A stretch of 64,000 nucleotides of DNA, taken from assembly GCA_029931535.1 (NCBI GenBank), contig JAQPZY010001432.1, forward strand, positions 2,622,001 to 2,686,000. Reading direction: 5' to 3'. The DNA is from Margaritifera margaritifera. Its lineage: Eukaryota; Mollusca; Bivalvia; Unionida; Margaritiferidae. Shown here one piece after another: positions 10,283 through 22,816 of the stretch. A program made the position numbers and the translations under genes. How positions within the stretch are numbered: position 1 is the stretch's first letter; every line of letters begins with the position of its first letter. A model generated the notes under the pieces. The model saw only the letters and a list, made by a program, of their open reading frames with translations. It was not told the origin of the DNA and did not search any database.

Positions 10283-10990
10283 TTCTGTTGAGCTCCTGGG
10301 AAGTCATTGCAAGTTTTTCCTATCTTTAGCAAGTAGCCATATTTGACAGTGGATCGGCATGAATTCAGCCAATTTGAAAGAGCTCATGCCACGATGCTTT
10401 CTGTAAAATTTGGTCAAATTCTGTTCAGTGGTTCTTGAGAAGAAATCGTTAAATAAAGGTTTTCCTTTTTTAAGCAATGGTGGCCATATGTGATAGTGGA
10501 TCAGCATCAGCTGAACAAATTTGAAAGAGCTTCATGCCATAATGCTTTCTGTCAAATTTGGTCAAATTCTGTTGAGCAGTTATTGAGAAATTGTTTAAAG
10601 CTTTTACTATTTTTAGTAATTGTGGCCATAGTTCATTGCAGATCAGCATCATTTTAAAAAATTTGAAAGAGCTTTATGCCAGGATGCTTTCTTTCAAATC
10701 TGTTCAAATTCTGTTGAGTGGTTCTTGAAAGTTTGTTTTTAAATGTTTTCTGTTTTTAGTAATGGGGGCCATATCTGATGCTGGATCAACATCATTTGAA
10801 CAAATTTTAAAGAGCTTTGTGCCAGGATGCTTTCAGTCAAATTTGGTCAAATTTGGTTGTGCAGTTCTTAAGATGTAAATAGCAACTGTGAACAGATGAC
10901 AGGCAATGCACGATGCACAATGAATGATGTACAACGTTCAAAGGACCATACAATAAGTTCATCTGGCCTTATGGCCAGGTGAGCTAATAA
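10283..10990 (+). repeat. family-1 tandem array, right half, with hairpin tail
   Basis: Continuation of the array at 3893-4523: about four to five more units, then a non-repeated tail (GAACAGATGACAGGCAATGC...) and a terminal hairpin CTGGCCTTATGGCCAG within AAGTTCATC...GGTGAGCTAA (10955-10988). Confidence 0.9.
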
Positions 10991-11553
10991 AAACTGACAA
11001 GTAATTGCATGCACTGTCTCATGTGTATACATATTTTCAATTTGAAATTACTAGAACTGAATCTCTTGACAGTTAATAAGTGCTGTAAATAATAATCTAA
11101 CCCATCCAAGATCCTGATGATATAATCTTACATACCAAATCTGATACAAATCTAATCAAAAATAAGACCTTTAGAGTGGTAACAAGCTCAGTCAATCAAA
11201 TTGCAAGATCACCTCATTAATATGCACAGATGTTGCTCACAACTGAACTCATCCGAGATCTTGATGATATAAGCTTGCATAGCAAGTCTGACCAAAATCT
11301 GTTTAGAAATGTGACCTCTACAGTGTTCACAAGCTCAACCATCAGATAAAAGTTCACATCAGTAATATGCATGGATGTTGTTCATAATTGAACTCATCTG
11401 AGGTCTTGATGACAAACTTATATATGAAGTCTGATCGAAATTTAATTAGAAATGAAGCTTCAAGACACGTGATGAATATCAAATGATGCATAATGGATGA
11501 TGTGCCATACCATAAGCTCAACTGACCTTGACTTTGGCCAAATGAGCTAAAAA
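10991..11553 (+). repeat. third-body tandem repeat element with the same hairpin tail
   Basis: About three units of roughly 130-160 bp with GAACTCATCYGAGATCTTGA, TGATATAA and CAAATCTGAT, unlike family 1. It ends with ATAAGCTCAACTGACC...GGCCAAATGAGCTAAAAA (11512-11553), the tail also found on family 1 and 2 arrays. Confidence 0.75.
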
Positions 11554-12080
11554 TCACAGGAGCACAGCAATTTGGCCTTTGGTCAAGGGAGCTAAAAATC
11601 ACAGGACAGCAATTTGGTGATATGCACATGTTCTGATGATGATCATAATATTTCATGGCAGGCCACTGAAATCTGTATGACCAGTGGTGTACATAAGATT
11701 TTGTCATACACGGCCTTAAGCTGCAAGTAAAAAAGGGCAGTAACTCTTATAGAAATTGCAGGAGCACAGTGATTTGTCTGAATGTATATTTTCAGATGAT
11801 GACAATAATATTGACAAAGTTTCAAAGCAATCCATCGAAAACTGCAGAACTAGTTGCACTAACAAGATTGTATCAAACACTGCATTAGGCTACAAGTAAA
11901 ATGGGCCAATAACTAAAATAATTGTGGGAGTGAAACAATGACCATAATATTTACCAAGCTTTATGGCAATTCATCAAAAACTACAGGACTCATTGTGCTA
12001 ATGAGATTGTGAGATGGACAGAGGGATGAACTGGCAAACATGGGGATTAATATATACCGCTACCTCTATAGAGGCGAGTA
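11554..12080 (+). repeat. degenerate tandem repeats with distinct tail
   Basis: Roughly three units of about 120-170 bp sharing CAGTAACTCTTATAGAAATT, GCAGGAGCACAG, AATAATATT..CAAAGTTTC and AACAAGATTGT. The end GATGGACAGAGGGATGAACT...TACCTCTATAGAGGCGAGTA contains a short CCTCTATAGAGG palindrome at about 12061-12073. Confidence 0.65.
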
Positions 12081-12340
12081 TAATAAAGTCACCAATGCTC
12101 AGAGTAACAAGAGATCAATAAAACAATGCAGACTTTGTAAGCAGATGGCTAATATTTTCAGAAACCCACTGTATTTGGGGAAGTGACAGATATGATGTTA
12201 TCTGTACTACCAAAATGTTTAAACTGATTAACACCTAGTATATGGGCAGCCACTTAGCAGAGACAGTGGAGGCAATGATAATGGTATTTTAGAAGAATTT
12301 CTTCCCACAGATACTATTATTGTAGCCTATGTAGCATACA
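12081..12340. other. unassigned stretch
   Basis: No recognisable feature. Confidence 0.4.
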
Positions 12341-12450
12341 GATGGGAAAGACAAATTTCTTGTCTTTCTGGGATCGCTGGATTTTGGGAGGTAGCAGAAG
12401 TTAAATTCCAAATATAAATGTGATCAGGTTATGTATTTAACAGAGAAAGA
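12341..12450 (-). mobile_element. orphan DIRS terminal repeat
   Basis: CGCTGGATTTTGGGAGGTAG, then AAATGTGATCAGGTTATGTA and TTTAACAGAGAAA parallel the right ITR of copy B (GGCTGGATTCGGGAGGTAGC ... GTGATTGGGGAATGTATTTG). No DIRS coding sequence adjoins it, so it is a solo or relic end of another subfamily. Confidence 0.7.
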
Positions 12451-13220
12451 ATTTTTCAGTCAAAACAGTGTCATCACTCAGCCAGTCAGTGTCATCACTC
12501 AGCCAGTCCACTTAATATTGAGATCCACACAAGTTTAGTTTTAATCCTAAATCCAGATATAGCCAAATAGACAGATGTAGTTCTTTTCTATAAATAGAAA
12601 AAAGTTAGTTCATTATCCCCTCTTTCTTCTCTCTAGAATAATCAGATGTCAAACCATACCAATTGGGTTCAAATACACCCGACTTTTCAAAAGTAATGAA
12701 GTAATTTTGGTTAAGGCACTAAGGTAAAATTATAAATACATAATTGTGAAAATCAAATTTGACCTAGATCTCCTTAATATTAAACTTCATACCAAATTTT
12801 GTTTCAATCAATTAGGTCTTTCCCAATTTACTGAACATAAATTAATTTTTTTCTGACATACAGATAGACAAAACTATGGGTAAACAGACTCCTTAAAATA
12901 AGAATGGGGCACAAAAGAGGATTAAGTAAAACAAGAGTTCTAAAGCAATCAAGATTTGGAACTCTGCTAATGCACTGCTCTGGATGCAGACACCTTAGAA
13001 ACCTTTTAGAATTAGTGATGGCTAACTGGCTTAATTATATGAGGTTAAATTGTACCATACTAAAGTATCTGAATTATTTCAAGCAATTATTTGCACAAGC
13101 AGAATTATTTTTTATATATAATAAGCTCAAATTTTAAAGGACAAATTGATTCATGTGTTGGTCCAGAAGAAATCATCTAAATAAAAGAGTTGCTTTGATG
13201 AACACTTTATTGATGCATGA
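12451..13220. other. unassigned AT-rich stretch
   Basis: Only short chance open frames, for example a 77-codon one at 12904-13137 without recognisable domain. At 12474-12505 there is a short direct duplication of CAGTGTCATCACTCAGCCAG. Confidence 0.5.
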
Positions 13221-13591
13221 TGGTATATACTTGCTTATAAGTCAAGTTCAACTGCAAACAATATAGACTCTAATCTGCCAGTGCATAATGCGCTGGCAGA
13301 TCAAGGTCTATGTTGTTTGTTCTACTGACAACTCCTAACAAAGTGCATAGACTCAGATATGCCAGCACATTATGCAATAACAGATCAAGGTCTATGTTGT
13401 TTGTTCTACTGAGTACTCCTAACTGCAGACTCAGATCTGCCAGCACATTATGCAATAACAGATCAAGGTCTATGTTGTTTGTTCTACTGAGTACTCCTAA
13501 CAGCAGACTCAGATCTGCCAGCACATTATGCAATGGCAGATCTGGGTCTGTGCAGTTTGCAAGGACTCAACTTATAAGCAAGTATATACAG
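13221..13591. mobile_element. double-hairpin MITE, internally expanded copy
   Basis: Ends are GGTATATACTTGCTTATAAG and the inverted CTTATAAGCAAGTATATAC. Inside, the palindromic block (CAGATCTGCCAGCACATTAT ... GATCAAGGTCTATGTTGTTT) is tandemly copied about three times with a roughly 70-bp period, where other copies have two hairpins. The right end is flanked by TA. Confidence 0.85.
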
Positions 13592-14304
13592 TATATGTGT
13601 ATACAATGCCTGCCTCTGTTATATTTCTGAGGTTTTTTCCAATCAATGGAATAAAGGCCTGAGCATGTTCTGATTGGTAAACATATCAGTCAACTGATCC
13701 TATCTCAATCTCTCCCTGGCAATAAGCATACATCTAAACTTATCAACATGTTTCTTTCCTTCTTATGGCTAATAATTCCCTACCCATAAAGTCCACCACC
13801 CCAAACCTTAAGAACTGAATGAAGGATGTGGATCAAACTAAAAGACTGCCATGCACATATTCAGCCCACTCCCACTATTATATCCCAAAGCTTGCAGCTA
13901 TTTTCTAGAGTCACAGAAAATGTGGCCTTTGTACATCATTTTAGGGGAGAAAATGGATTGCTATCAATTCATTTATTTTCATGGGTATCCATATTTGTGT
14001 GTTTGGGAAAAGTTACATTTTTGTCAGTAATTAAATTTGTGGATTGGGGATGAGGTCCTTTATATCCACAGAAGGATCATCATTCATTGGGTATCTAAAT
14101 TTGTGGTCTGTAGCAACCATGAAATCCATGAAAATTGGTACACCATGAAAAAGTTAAATTCACTGACCCCTAAAATATCCTTAGTTTGTTCACAACATTA
14201 CTGTATATGATACAGGAGATGTGCAACATATGCACACATTAGGAGGATCATGAGTTTTTTTTAAAGGAACAAAAAGATTTGGGACAATTAATATAAAAAC
14301 CTAC
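13592..14304. other. unassigned stretch downstream of exon m
   Basis: No convincing exon or repeat. The 75-codon plus-strand open frame at 13826-14053 shows no domain. Further LRRK exons were looked for here and not found. Confidence 0.45.
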
Positions 14305-14553
14305 CCATATGAGGACCTGATTGCTGCCACACACAATGGTGTTTTATTGATTTTGACTGGCTCACAAGTCTTGGCAGATATATTTGTAAAGTCCTCATCA
14401 AGAATAAAAACCAGGAACCCTCTCTTATTTTGGACCAACATGATCACATGACCAGGTTCAGTGTCATTTCCATGAAAATGAATCATTCCATGACCAAATA
14501 AAATCCCGTCAGTTTGCAACTTCACTTCTTTTGTCTGCTTCATCTGCTCTGCA
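14305..14553 (-). CDS. LRRK: probable LRRK propeller exon m
   Basis: An open 249-nt block with acceptor TCTTCAG and donor GTAGGT, phase 2 in and phase 2 out. It encodes DGILFGHGMIHFHGNDTEPG, then VIMLVQNKRGFLVFILDEDF and a final VKINKTPLCVAAIRSSYG. The alternation of strand-like and turn-like segments fits a propeller blade, and it is on the right strand downstream of exon l. The phase does not match the end of exon l (phase 0), so at least one exon with length 3n+2 is missing between them, or this belongs to another gene. I did not recognise the intermediate exon. Confidence 0.55.
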
Positions 14554-14730
14554 CTGAAGATAGAAATGTAAAATTGAATGTTAATTTTTACAAATGCTGG
14601 ATATCGGCACCTCACTTCCCAAAATGATACATGTCACAATACACAACTTCTGATAAATAATATGTATTGATGATACACATTTAATATTATTAAAGCATGT
14701 TTACCTGTAAATTAGTGTTGTTTTTGCCTA

Positions 14731-14892
14731 CCGTATGTACTCACATACAAGTCTGATCAAACTGCAAACTGAACAGACCCAGATCTGCTATCACACAATA
14801 CGCTGGCAGAGTTGGATCTATGCAGATTGTTAAGAGTAATCAGTAGAACAAACATGATATATTCTGATCTGCTGGCACATTATGTGACAAAC
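14731..14892 (-). mobile_element. double-hairpin MITE, truncated
   Basis: Starts after TA with CCGTATGTACTCACATACAA, contains the CAGACCCAGATCTGC palindrome and TCAGTAGAACAAACATGATA (reverse of the usual order), and breaks off at ATGTGACAAACATGG where a family-1 array takes over. The second TIR is missing. Confidence 0.75.
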
Positions 14893-16112
14893 ATGGTCAA
14901 ATTATGTTGAGCACTTTTTGAAATGAAATCATTTAAAGGTTTCTCAATTTTTAATAATGGTGGCCATATTTCATTGTGAATCTGCATCATTTGTAAAAAA
15001 ATTAAAAGCCCTAAATACTATAATGCTTTCTGTCAATTTAGTCAAATTCTGTCAAGCACTTTTTGTGAATTCATTCTAAGTTTTTTTCATTTTTAGTAAT
15101 GGCAGCCATATTTGATAGCGGAGCAGCATCATTTGTACAAAAACCTGAAATACCTTTATGTTAGGATGCTTTCTCTGACCTTTTGTCAAGTTCTGTTGAT
15201 CTTTCTACTATTAGTAATGGTGGCCATATTTGATGCTAGATCTGCATCATTTGTATGAATTTGAAAGACCTCTATACAAGGATGCTGTTAAATTTGGTCA
15301 AATTTAATTGAGCAGTGTTTGAGAAGAAGTTGTTTAAAGGTTTTTCTATTTGTAGTAATAGTGGCTATATTTGATTTCCCATTGACATTATTTGTACAAA
15401 TCTGAAAGTCCTCTATGCCAGGATGTGTTTTGTCAAATTCTGTTAAACAATTATTGATAAGTGGTTTAAAGGTTTTTCTATTATTAGTAACAGTGGTCAC
15501 ATTTCATAGTAGATGGGCATCATTTGTAAAACATTCAAGGCCTTTTTATGCCAAGATGCTTTCTTTCCAATTTGGTCAAATTCTGTTGAGTGACTTTTGA
15601 GATGTGGTTCAAAGGTTTTTTATTTGTAGTCACAGTGGTCATTTTTGATTCTACATCAGCATCATTGAAACAACCTTGAAAGACCTCTATGCCATTATGC
15701 TTCTTGTCAAATTCTGTTGAGCAGTTTTTGAAAAGTTGTTTATAGGTTTTTTTATTATTGGTAATAGTGGCCATATCTGATGGTAGATGGGCATCAGTGG
15801 TACCAAACTGAAAGCCATTTATGCCAGGATGCTTTTATTTCAAATTTCAAAATTCTGTTGAGCAGTTTTCTAAAAGAAATTGTTTAAAGTTTTCTATTTT
15901 TAGTAATGGTGGCCATATCTGATGGTGGATAGGCATGTTTTTGTACAAATGTGAGAGAAATTCATATCAGGATGCCATCATGTTAAATTTGGTTGAATTC
16001 TGTTGAGCATTTTTGGAAAAGATAAAAATGTGAACAGACGACACATGATGCATGACAGACGAATGATCATATCATAAGCTCACCTGGCCTTACGACCTAG
16101 TGAGCTAAAAAA
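14893..16112 (+). repeat. family-1 tandem array with hairpin tail
   Basis: About eight units of 120-150 bp (TAGTAATGGTGGCCATATTT...GCCAGGATGCTTTCTGTC). Then the tail GTGAACAGACGACACATGAT and the hairpin ATAAGCTCACCTGGCCTTAC...CTAGTGAGCTAAAA (16074-16112). Confidence 0.9.
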
Positions 16113-16560
16113 TGGGTATTACTGTTTACCATTGAAATACAGCATAAATTATTTCATACCCAAACTTTAGCCCACACTATTAGACTTAAATCTAATTCTT
16201 TTCATATCAAACTATACCAGTTATTCTCCAAAACAAAGAGGTTGTTTACATAATATTTTTGCATTCTACAATTTTATGAATACTATCTTGTTCTAATATT
16301 ATATTTTGAAAGTGCTTGAACTGTTATGAAGAATATTAATATGCATATTTAGAAATTATGAACTGGATGGGAAAGCTACCTCTAAAATATTGGTGACAGC
16401 TGTTTCATTAAAATATACATGGAACCAGCGGAAGGCAATTTTGATATTTGAGTAGCCATCCTAAAATGCAATAAAGGCCTTACTGGATCCACCCATAGAA
16501 ATTGCACTTAGTTTTTCTTTGGTAAATATGGATTTTAAGATTAGAGATTAGAATTATCAA
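16113..16560. other. unassigned AT-rich stretch
   Basis: Nothing recognisable. Confidence 0.45.
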
Positions 16561-16564
16561 TCCA

Positions 16565-16988
16565 ATGTGCATTTCCGTATGACTGGCTCTAGTAGACTAA
16601 CTCAAGTTGGATCATCATTTCCATAAGACTGGGTCTAGTAGACTAACTCAAGTTGGGTCATCATTTCCATAAGACTGACTCTAGTAGACTAACTCAAGTT
16701 GGATCATCATTTCCATAAGACTGACTCTAGTAGACTAACTCAAGTTGGATCATCATTTCCATAAGACTGGCTCTAGTAGACTAACTCAAGTTGGATCATC
16801 ATTTCCATAAGACTGGCTCTAGTAGACTAACTCAAGTTGGGTCATCATTTCCATAAGACTGGCTCTAGTAGACTAACTCAAGTTGGATCATCATTTCCAT
16901 AAGACTGGCTCTAGTAGAATAACTCAAGTGGGTCATCATTTCCATAAGACTGGCTCTAGTAGACTAACTCAAGCTGGGTCCTCATGTT
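16565..16988. repeat. 46-bp minisatellite
   Basis: About nine nearly identical copies of a 46-bp unit: TTTCCATAAGACTGGCTCTA, GTAGACTAACTCAAGTTGGA, TCATCA. Variation is mainly GGCTC/GACTC and GGATC/GGGTC. There are no spacers, so this is not a CRISPR-like array. Confidence 0.95.
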
Positions 16989-17276
16989 TATATTAGACAC
17001 AGTGTAGGAGAGCAGGGCACTTTATCCCCATTGCCCTGGCACTAGATAAAATGAAAACATCTTTTAATATCATTAAATTCATAACTACATTACTCTGGAA
17101 TTTCCATACATTCCTTAATGATGGAAACTACTGAAGCACCAGTTTAGTGGAAAAGTACTGTGGTACATACCACAAGAAAAAAATATCGCAGTAAACTAGT
17201 AATACTGCACACCTCTAGAATTTAACATCCACAAATGTGCCATCATGTGAATCTCTAATAAAACATCCAAGCAGTA

Positions 17277-17493
17277 CCGTATATACTCGTGTATAATCCA
17301 GGTCCAAATGCAAACAACATAGACCCTGATCTGCCATCACATAATGTGCCAGCAGATCAGGGTCTATGTTGTTTGTTCTACTGATTAGTCCTTGGAAACT
17401 GCATAGACCCAGATCTGCCATCGCATTATGTGACAGCAGATCTGGGTCTATGCAGTTTGCAGTTGGTATTGGTTTTTATGCAAGTATATACTG
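17277..17493 (+). mobile_element. double-hairpin MITE, complete copy
   Basis: TA-flanked on both sides. The left TIR is CCGTATATACTCGTGTATAA and the right is its imperfect inverse TTATGCAAGTATATACTG. Inside are two successive hairpins: CAAACAACATAGACCCTGAT ... ATCAGGGTCTATGTTGTTTG, then AAACTGCATAGACCCAGATC ... GATCTGGGTCTATGCAGTTT. The TA target suggests Tc1/mariner-type mobilisation. Confidence 0.9.
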
Positions 17494-17532
17494 TAATTTA
17501 CCTACAACAGAAAAGACCAAGTTCGTGTTGTT

Positions 17533-17828
17533 ACACAGTACCAGAACTGAATGACAACTTGAAGCACAACCTACATATTAACAACACCAACAAAGCTTCA
17601 AGTGTGCTGTGGTTTCTTAAACATAATTTAAGGAATTGTTCATCCAAGGTAAAAGATAGGGTCTACTTGTGCTTAGTAAGACTGAAGCTGGAATATGCAT
17701 CCACCACCTGGAACAATCAACAAAAGACCCAGTTCAAGCAGATGGAACAGACCCAGAGGAATGCACATTTAGGCATATCTTCCCAGCCAGTTACTTCAGC
17801 CACTGATAGAAGCAATTTTATGGAATAA
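17533..17828 (+). pseudogene. non-LTR retrotransposon RT C-terminal fragment
   Basis: The plus frame shows NTNKASSVLWFLKHNLRNCS, then LCLVRLKLEYASTTWNNQQK and QMEQTQRNAHLGI. 'KA...L.FL.RNL..C...VK......LVR..LEYAS..W......Q.E..QR.A' is the thumb/C-terminal block of LINE reverse transcriptases of the Jockey/CR1/RTE type. The rest of the LINE is absent and the fragment ends at a stop. It is an old 5'-truncated insertion, adjacent to the MITE just upstream. Confidence 0.8.
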
Positions 17829-18741
17829 ACATGCAGGGACAGAAGTAATTTTGGCCTCAACTATCCTGACATATTTTTTAAACTGTCGTCCCTGGGTCCC
17901 ATGTATGTTGAACGGAACAGCCCTGAATATAATAGTCTGATTGAGCAATCTTCAAAGCAGGAAAATCCCCAATGAACTGTTCCAAATGTGGATGCCATTA
18001 TGACATCATGATTGCAAGTCTGACATACTGCCACAAAGAATTATATTTTCAATATTTCTCAAGGAAAGTTTCTAAAATTTTGATAGACTGGAAATAACCA
18101 TCTTTTATTTGAAGATCTGAAGACAATCATGGTAATTTTACTGCTCCAAATATCTGTTTTATCAGCTCCAGACTCGTCACCAGTGAAACCAAATCTGCCA
18201 TTTAAAACTACTATGAACATCCTAAATAAATACAAAACTGCTCAAGTCATGACTGTTTTAGTCATGATTACAGCAAGGATAATGAACATTTCAACCAAAG
18301 CCCACAGAGTACATGATTTACCTGAAAATATGAATTTTTGCAGAACTGTCCAAACACCATACATACATGTTTACAACACACATCAATACGATCTTCTGAC
18401 CTTGAGGCAAACTCATACTCTGAAAAAATAAAGAGGCAAACAAAGAAAAATTATTAATTTATGTAATAAAGTAGGAATTGTTCTGTAAGAAAGAAGTCAT
18501 TATATGGTTCAGGAGCAAAATGTAGAGATAAAATCTTGTAATCTGTAAGTTCCAATGTCACCATCCTACATCAGTAGCATGTGGAATACTTTGGCCATAT
18601 TTGGCATCGGCTTTATTTCTCATCCAATAACATTTGTTATAATCGGCCAGAGTGTTTGAAAAAATCAGAGCTGCTAAAAGAAACCCAGCTAAGGTCTGTG
18701 AAAATAACAGAGTATTCCAATTCATTTTTAATTCTACTACT
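17829..18741. other. unassigned intronic stretch
   Basis: Just after the LINE fragment. There is only a 100-codon plus-strand open frame (18129-18431) without recognisable domain, probably chance. Confidence 0.45.
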
Positions 18742-18923
18742 TCAGTGTCTTTGGTACACTACATCATTTTTGTGAAACACTGCTTATGAAAGAATTATGG
18801 GCAAAAATGTGCTTTGATTCAAATGATGCCATCTTGAAAAGCACATCTAATTCCAGGTTAAGTTGTTGCTAATTTTGTTATTAGCAATGTTTTGTGAAAA
18901 AAATGTAGTACACCAAAGACACT
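18742..18923. repeat. foldback repeat (about 42-bp arms)
   Basis: Arm TCAGTGTCTTTGGTACACTA...TTTGTGAAACACTGC (18742-18784) is the imperfect reverse complement of GCAATGTTTTGTGAAAAAAA...ACCAAAGACACTA (18883-18923), with about 100 bp between. Possibly a foldback MITE. Confidence 0.65.
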
Positions 18924-19061
18924 ATTATAAAAGTAGCACCTATTTATCTTGGCTGATTGTCTTGTCTGAATGGCTCTCATTTTCTCAAAGACTTTAGCTC
19001 ATTTATTTCATCAGCTGTAATTTAAAGATAAGGCAGAAAGCCTAAAGTGATTCAAAATACC

Positions 19062-19292
19062 CATGGTGTAGGATGGTGAGATTGAGATTCTAGGTTTGCT
19101 GAGTGTCACTGCTGATACCCACTGTTGTAGGATGGTGAGACTGAGATTTTAGGTTTGTTGAGTGTCACTGCTGATACCCACTGTTGTAGGATGGTGAGAT
19201 TGAGATTTTAGGTTTGTTGAGTGTCACTACTGATACCCATGTTGTAGGATGGTGAGATTGAGATTCTAGGTTTGTTGAATCTCACTGCTGAT
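19062..19292. repeat. 59-bp minisatellite, four copies
   Basis: Units with TGTAGGATGGTGAGATTGAG, ATTTTAGGTTTGTTGAGTGT and CACTGCTGATACCCA, about 59 bp each, at least three complete. Confidence 0.9.
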
Positions 19293-19694
19293 AAACAAAA
19301 ATCATAATCAAAAGCTTTAATTCTTTAAGGCATGAAAATGTTCACAAACATCAAATGTTCCCAATTTACCAAGGAAATTAAATGTGCAAAAATATCACTC
19401 ATGTTGGTGAACACAATATACAAAGCATACTTCACTAAAATTTTAGCTTGTGGATATAGGTACCATTATGCTGAATACATATCTAAAATAACAATTTAAT
19501 TTGTGCTAAAATTTCATGTTCATGACATATCCACCTCAAATTTGGTCATTTACTTTCTTATTCTTTGTGGAAAATGATTGGGGACAAAGAAATTCTCAAA
19601 GTTTGTTAATGCATTCAATGTTACAGGTAAAATACGCATGAAATTAAAAGAATGATGCAAGCAAAATAAAACTATTTGTATACCTAGAACTACA

Positions 19695-19729
<35 letters not shown>

Positions 19730-20538
19730 CAAACCTCCAAATGTCTGCATATACATTACACACTATGTGTCTTCATGTAAGAAAATGAGTGTGTGTAAGA
19801 AATGAGGGTAGCTAGGGTTAGGGTTTCCATTGATATCTGAATCTGATTCATGTTCAAACTAGCTAGTTTTATTATAGTATGAAGAGAATACATATTATGA
19901 CACAAAAAAACGGTAAAATTTATGCCGATAACAAATCTACTGGTTTAGAGGCCAATCTACTGATCAAAATTTGTAAATCTACTGGTTTGAAATCCTGGTT
20001 CTGTCACATGTATGATACCTCCTGGAATTATTGTAAAGGTATGCACAATTAGTAAGGATTAGAACTTTGCAACATGACAGAGAAATACATAGGTTGTGGC
20101 ACTCATGCTAAAACTGCATCTCCTTATATAGAAAATTGAACTTGTCTAGTCAGTCATTATCACTTAACTATGTAAATAGTTCTAAATAAGTAACAGTGAA
20201 AGAACATTAACTCGGGACAAAATGTCCATGAGTCACATAAATAAGCCTTGAAACTGTATCTACCTTAAGTTAGCAAATTTTTACTGAGAAAAAATATTGT
20301 TGCTAATCTTTTGTAAGGCATTCCTCCTCCCTCACTATTTGCATTTGTTTCAGTTGCTAGGCACTAATAGTCCATTCAAAAGAATTAACAATAAAAAGTT
20401 TTGAATCTCCCACATAATGTTTTTCACACCAAAAGAATCCAGCTGCATTCAATACTACTACATATTCTTTGTAATAAATTTCTGATGAATTAATCATACA
20501 GCAATTTCCCAAGAAACAAATAACCACAACTAAATTAA
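19293..20538. other. unassigned intronic stretch with CT microsatellite
   Basis: A (CT)n run at 19695-19729. Otherwise no gene, RNA or repeat recognised. Two TTAGGG-like words at 19812-19829 are too few to be telomeric. Confidence 0.5.
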
Positions 20539-20573
20539 AAGGACTATATTGAATAAGGGCCATTTTCTGCCCC

Positions 20574-22816
<2,243 letters not shown>

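Noticed and set aside
12904..13137. 77-codon plus-strand protein
   Set aside because: No domain, AT-rich codons, no splice or promoter context.
16565..16988. CRISPR-like regular repeats
   Set aside because: The 46-bp units are head to tail without variable spacers, in intron-bearing eukaryotic DNA; it is a minisatellite.
17430..17532. Extension of the LINE frame upstream into the MITE
   Set aside because: The open frame continues by chance through the MITE end; LINE likeness begins only at about 17533.
19806..19832. Telomere-like TAGGGTTAGGG
   Set aside because: Only two repeats; too short for an interstitial telomere claim.
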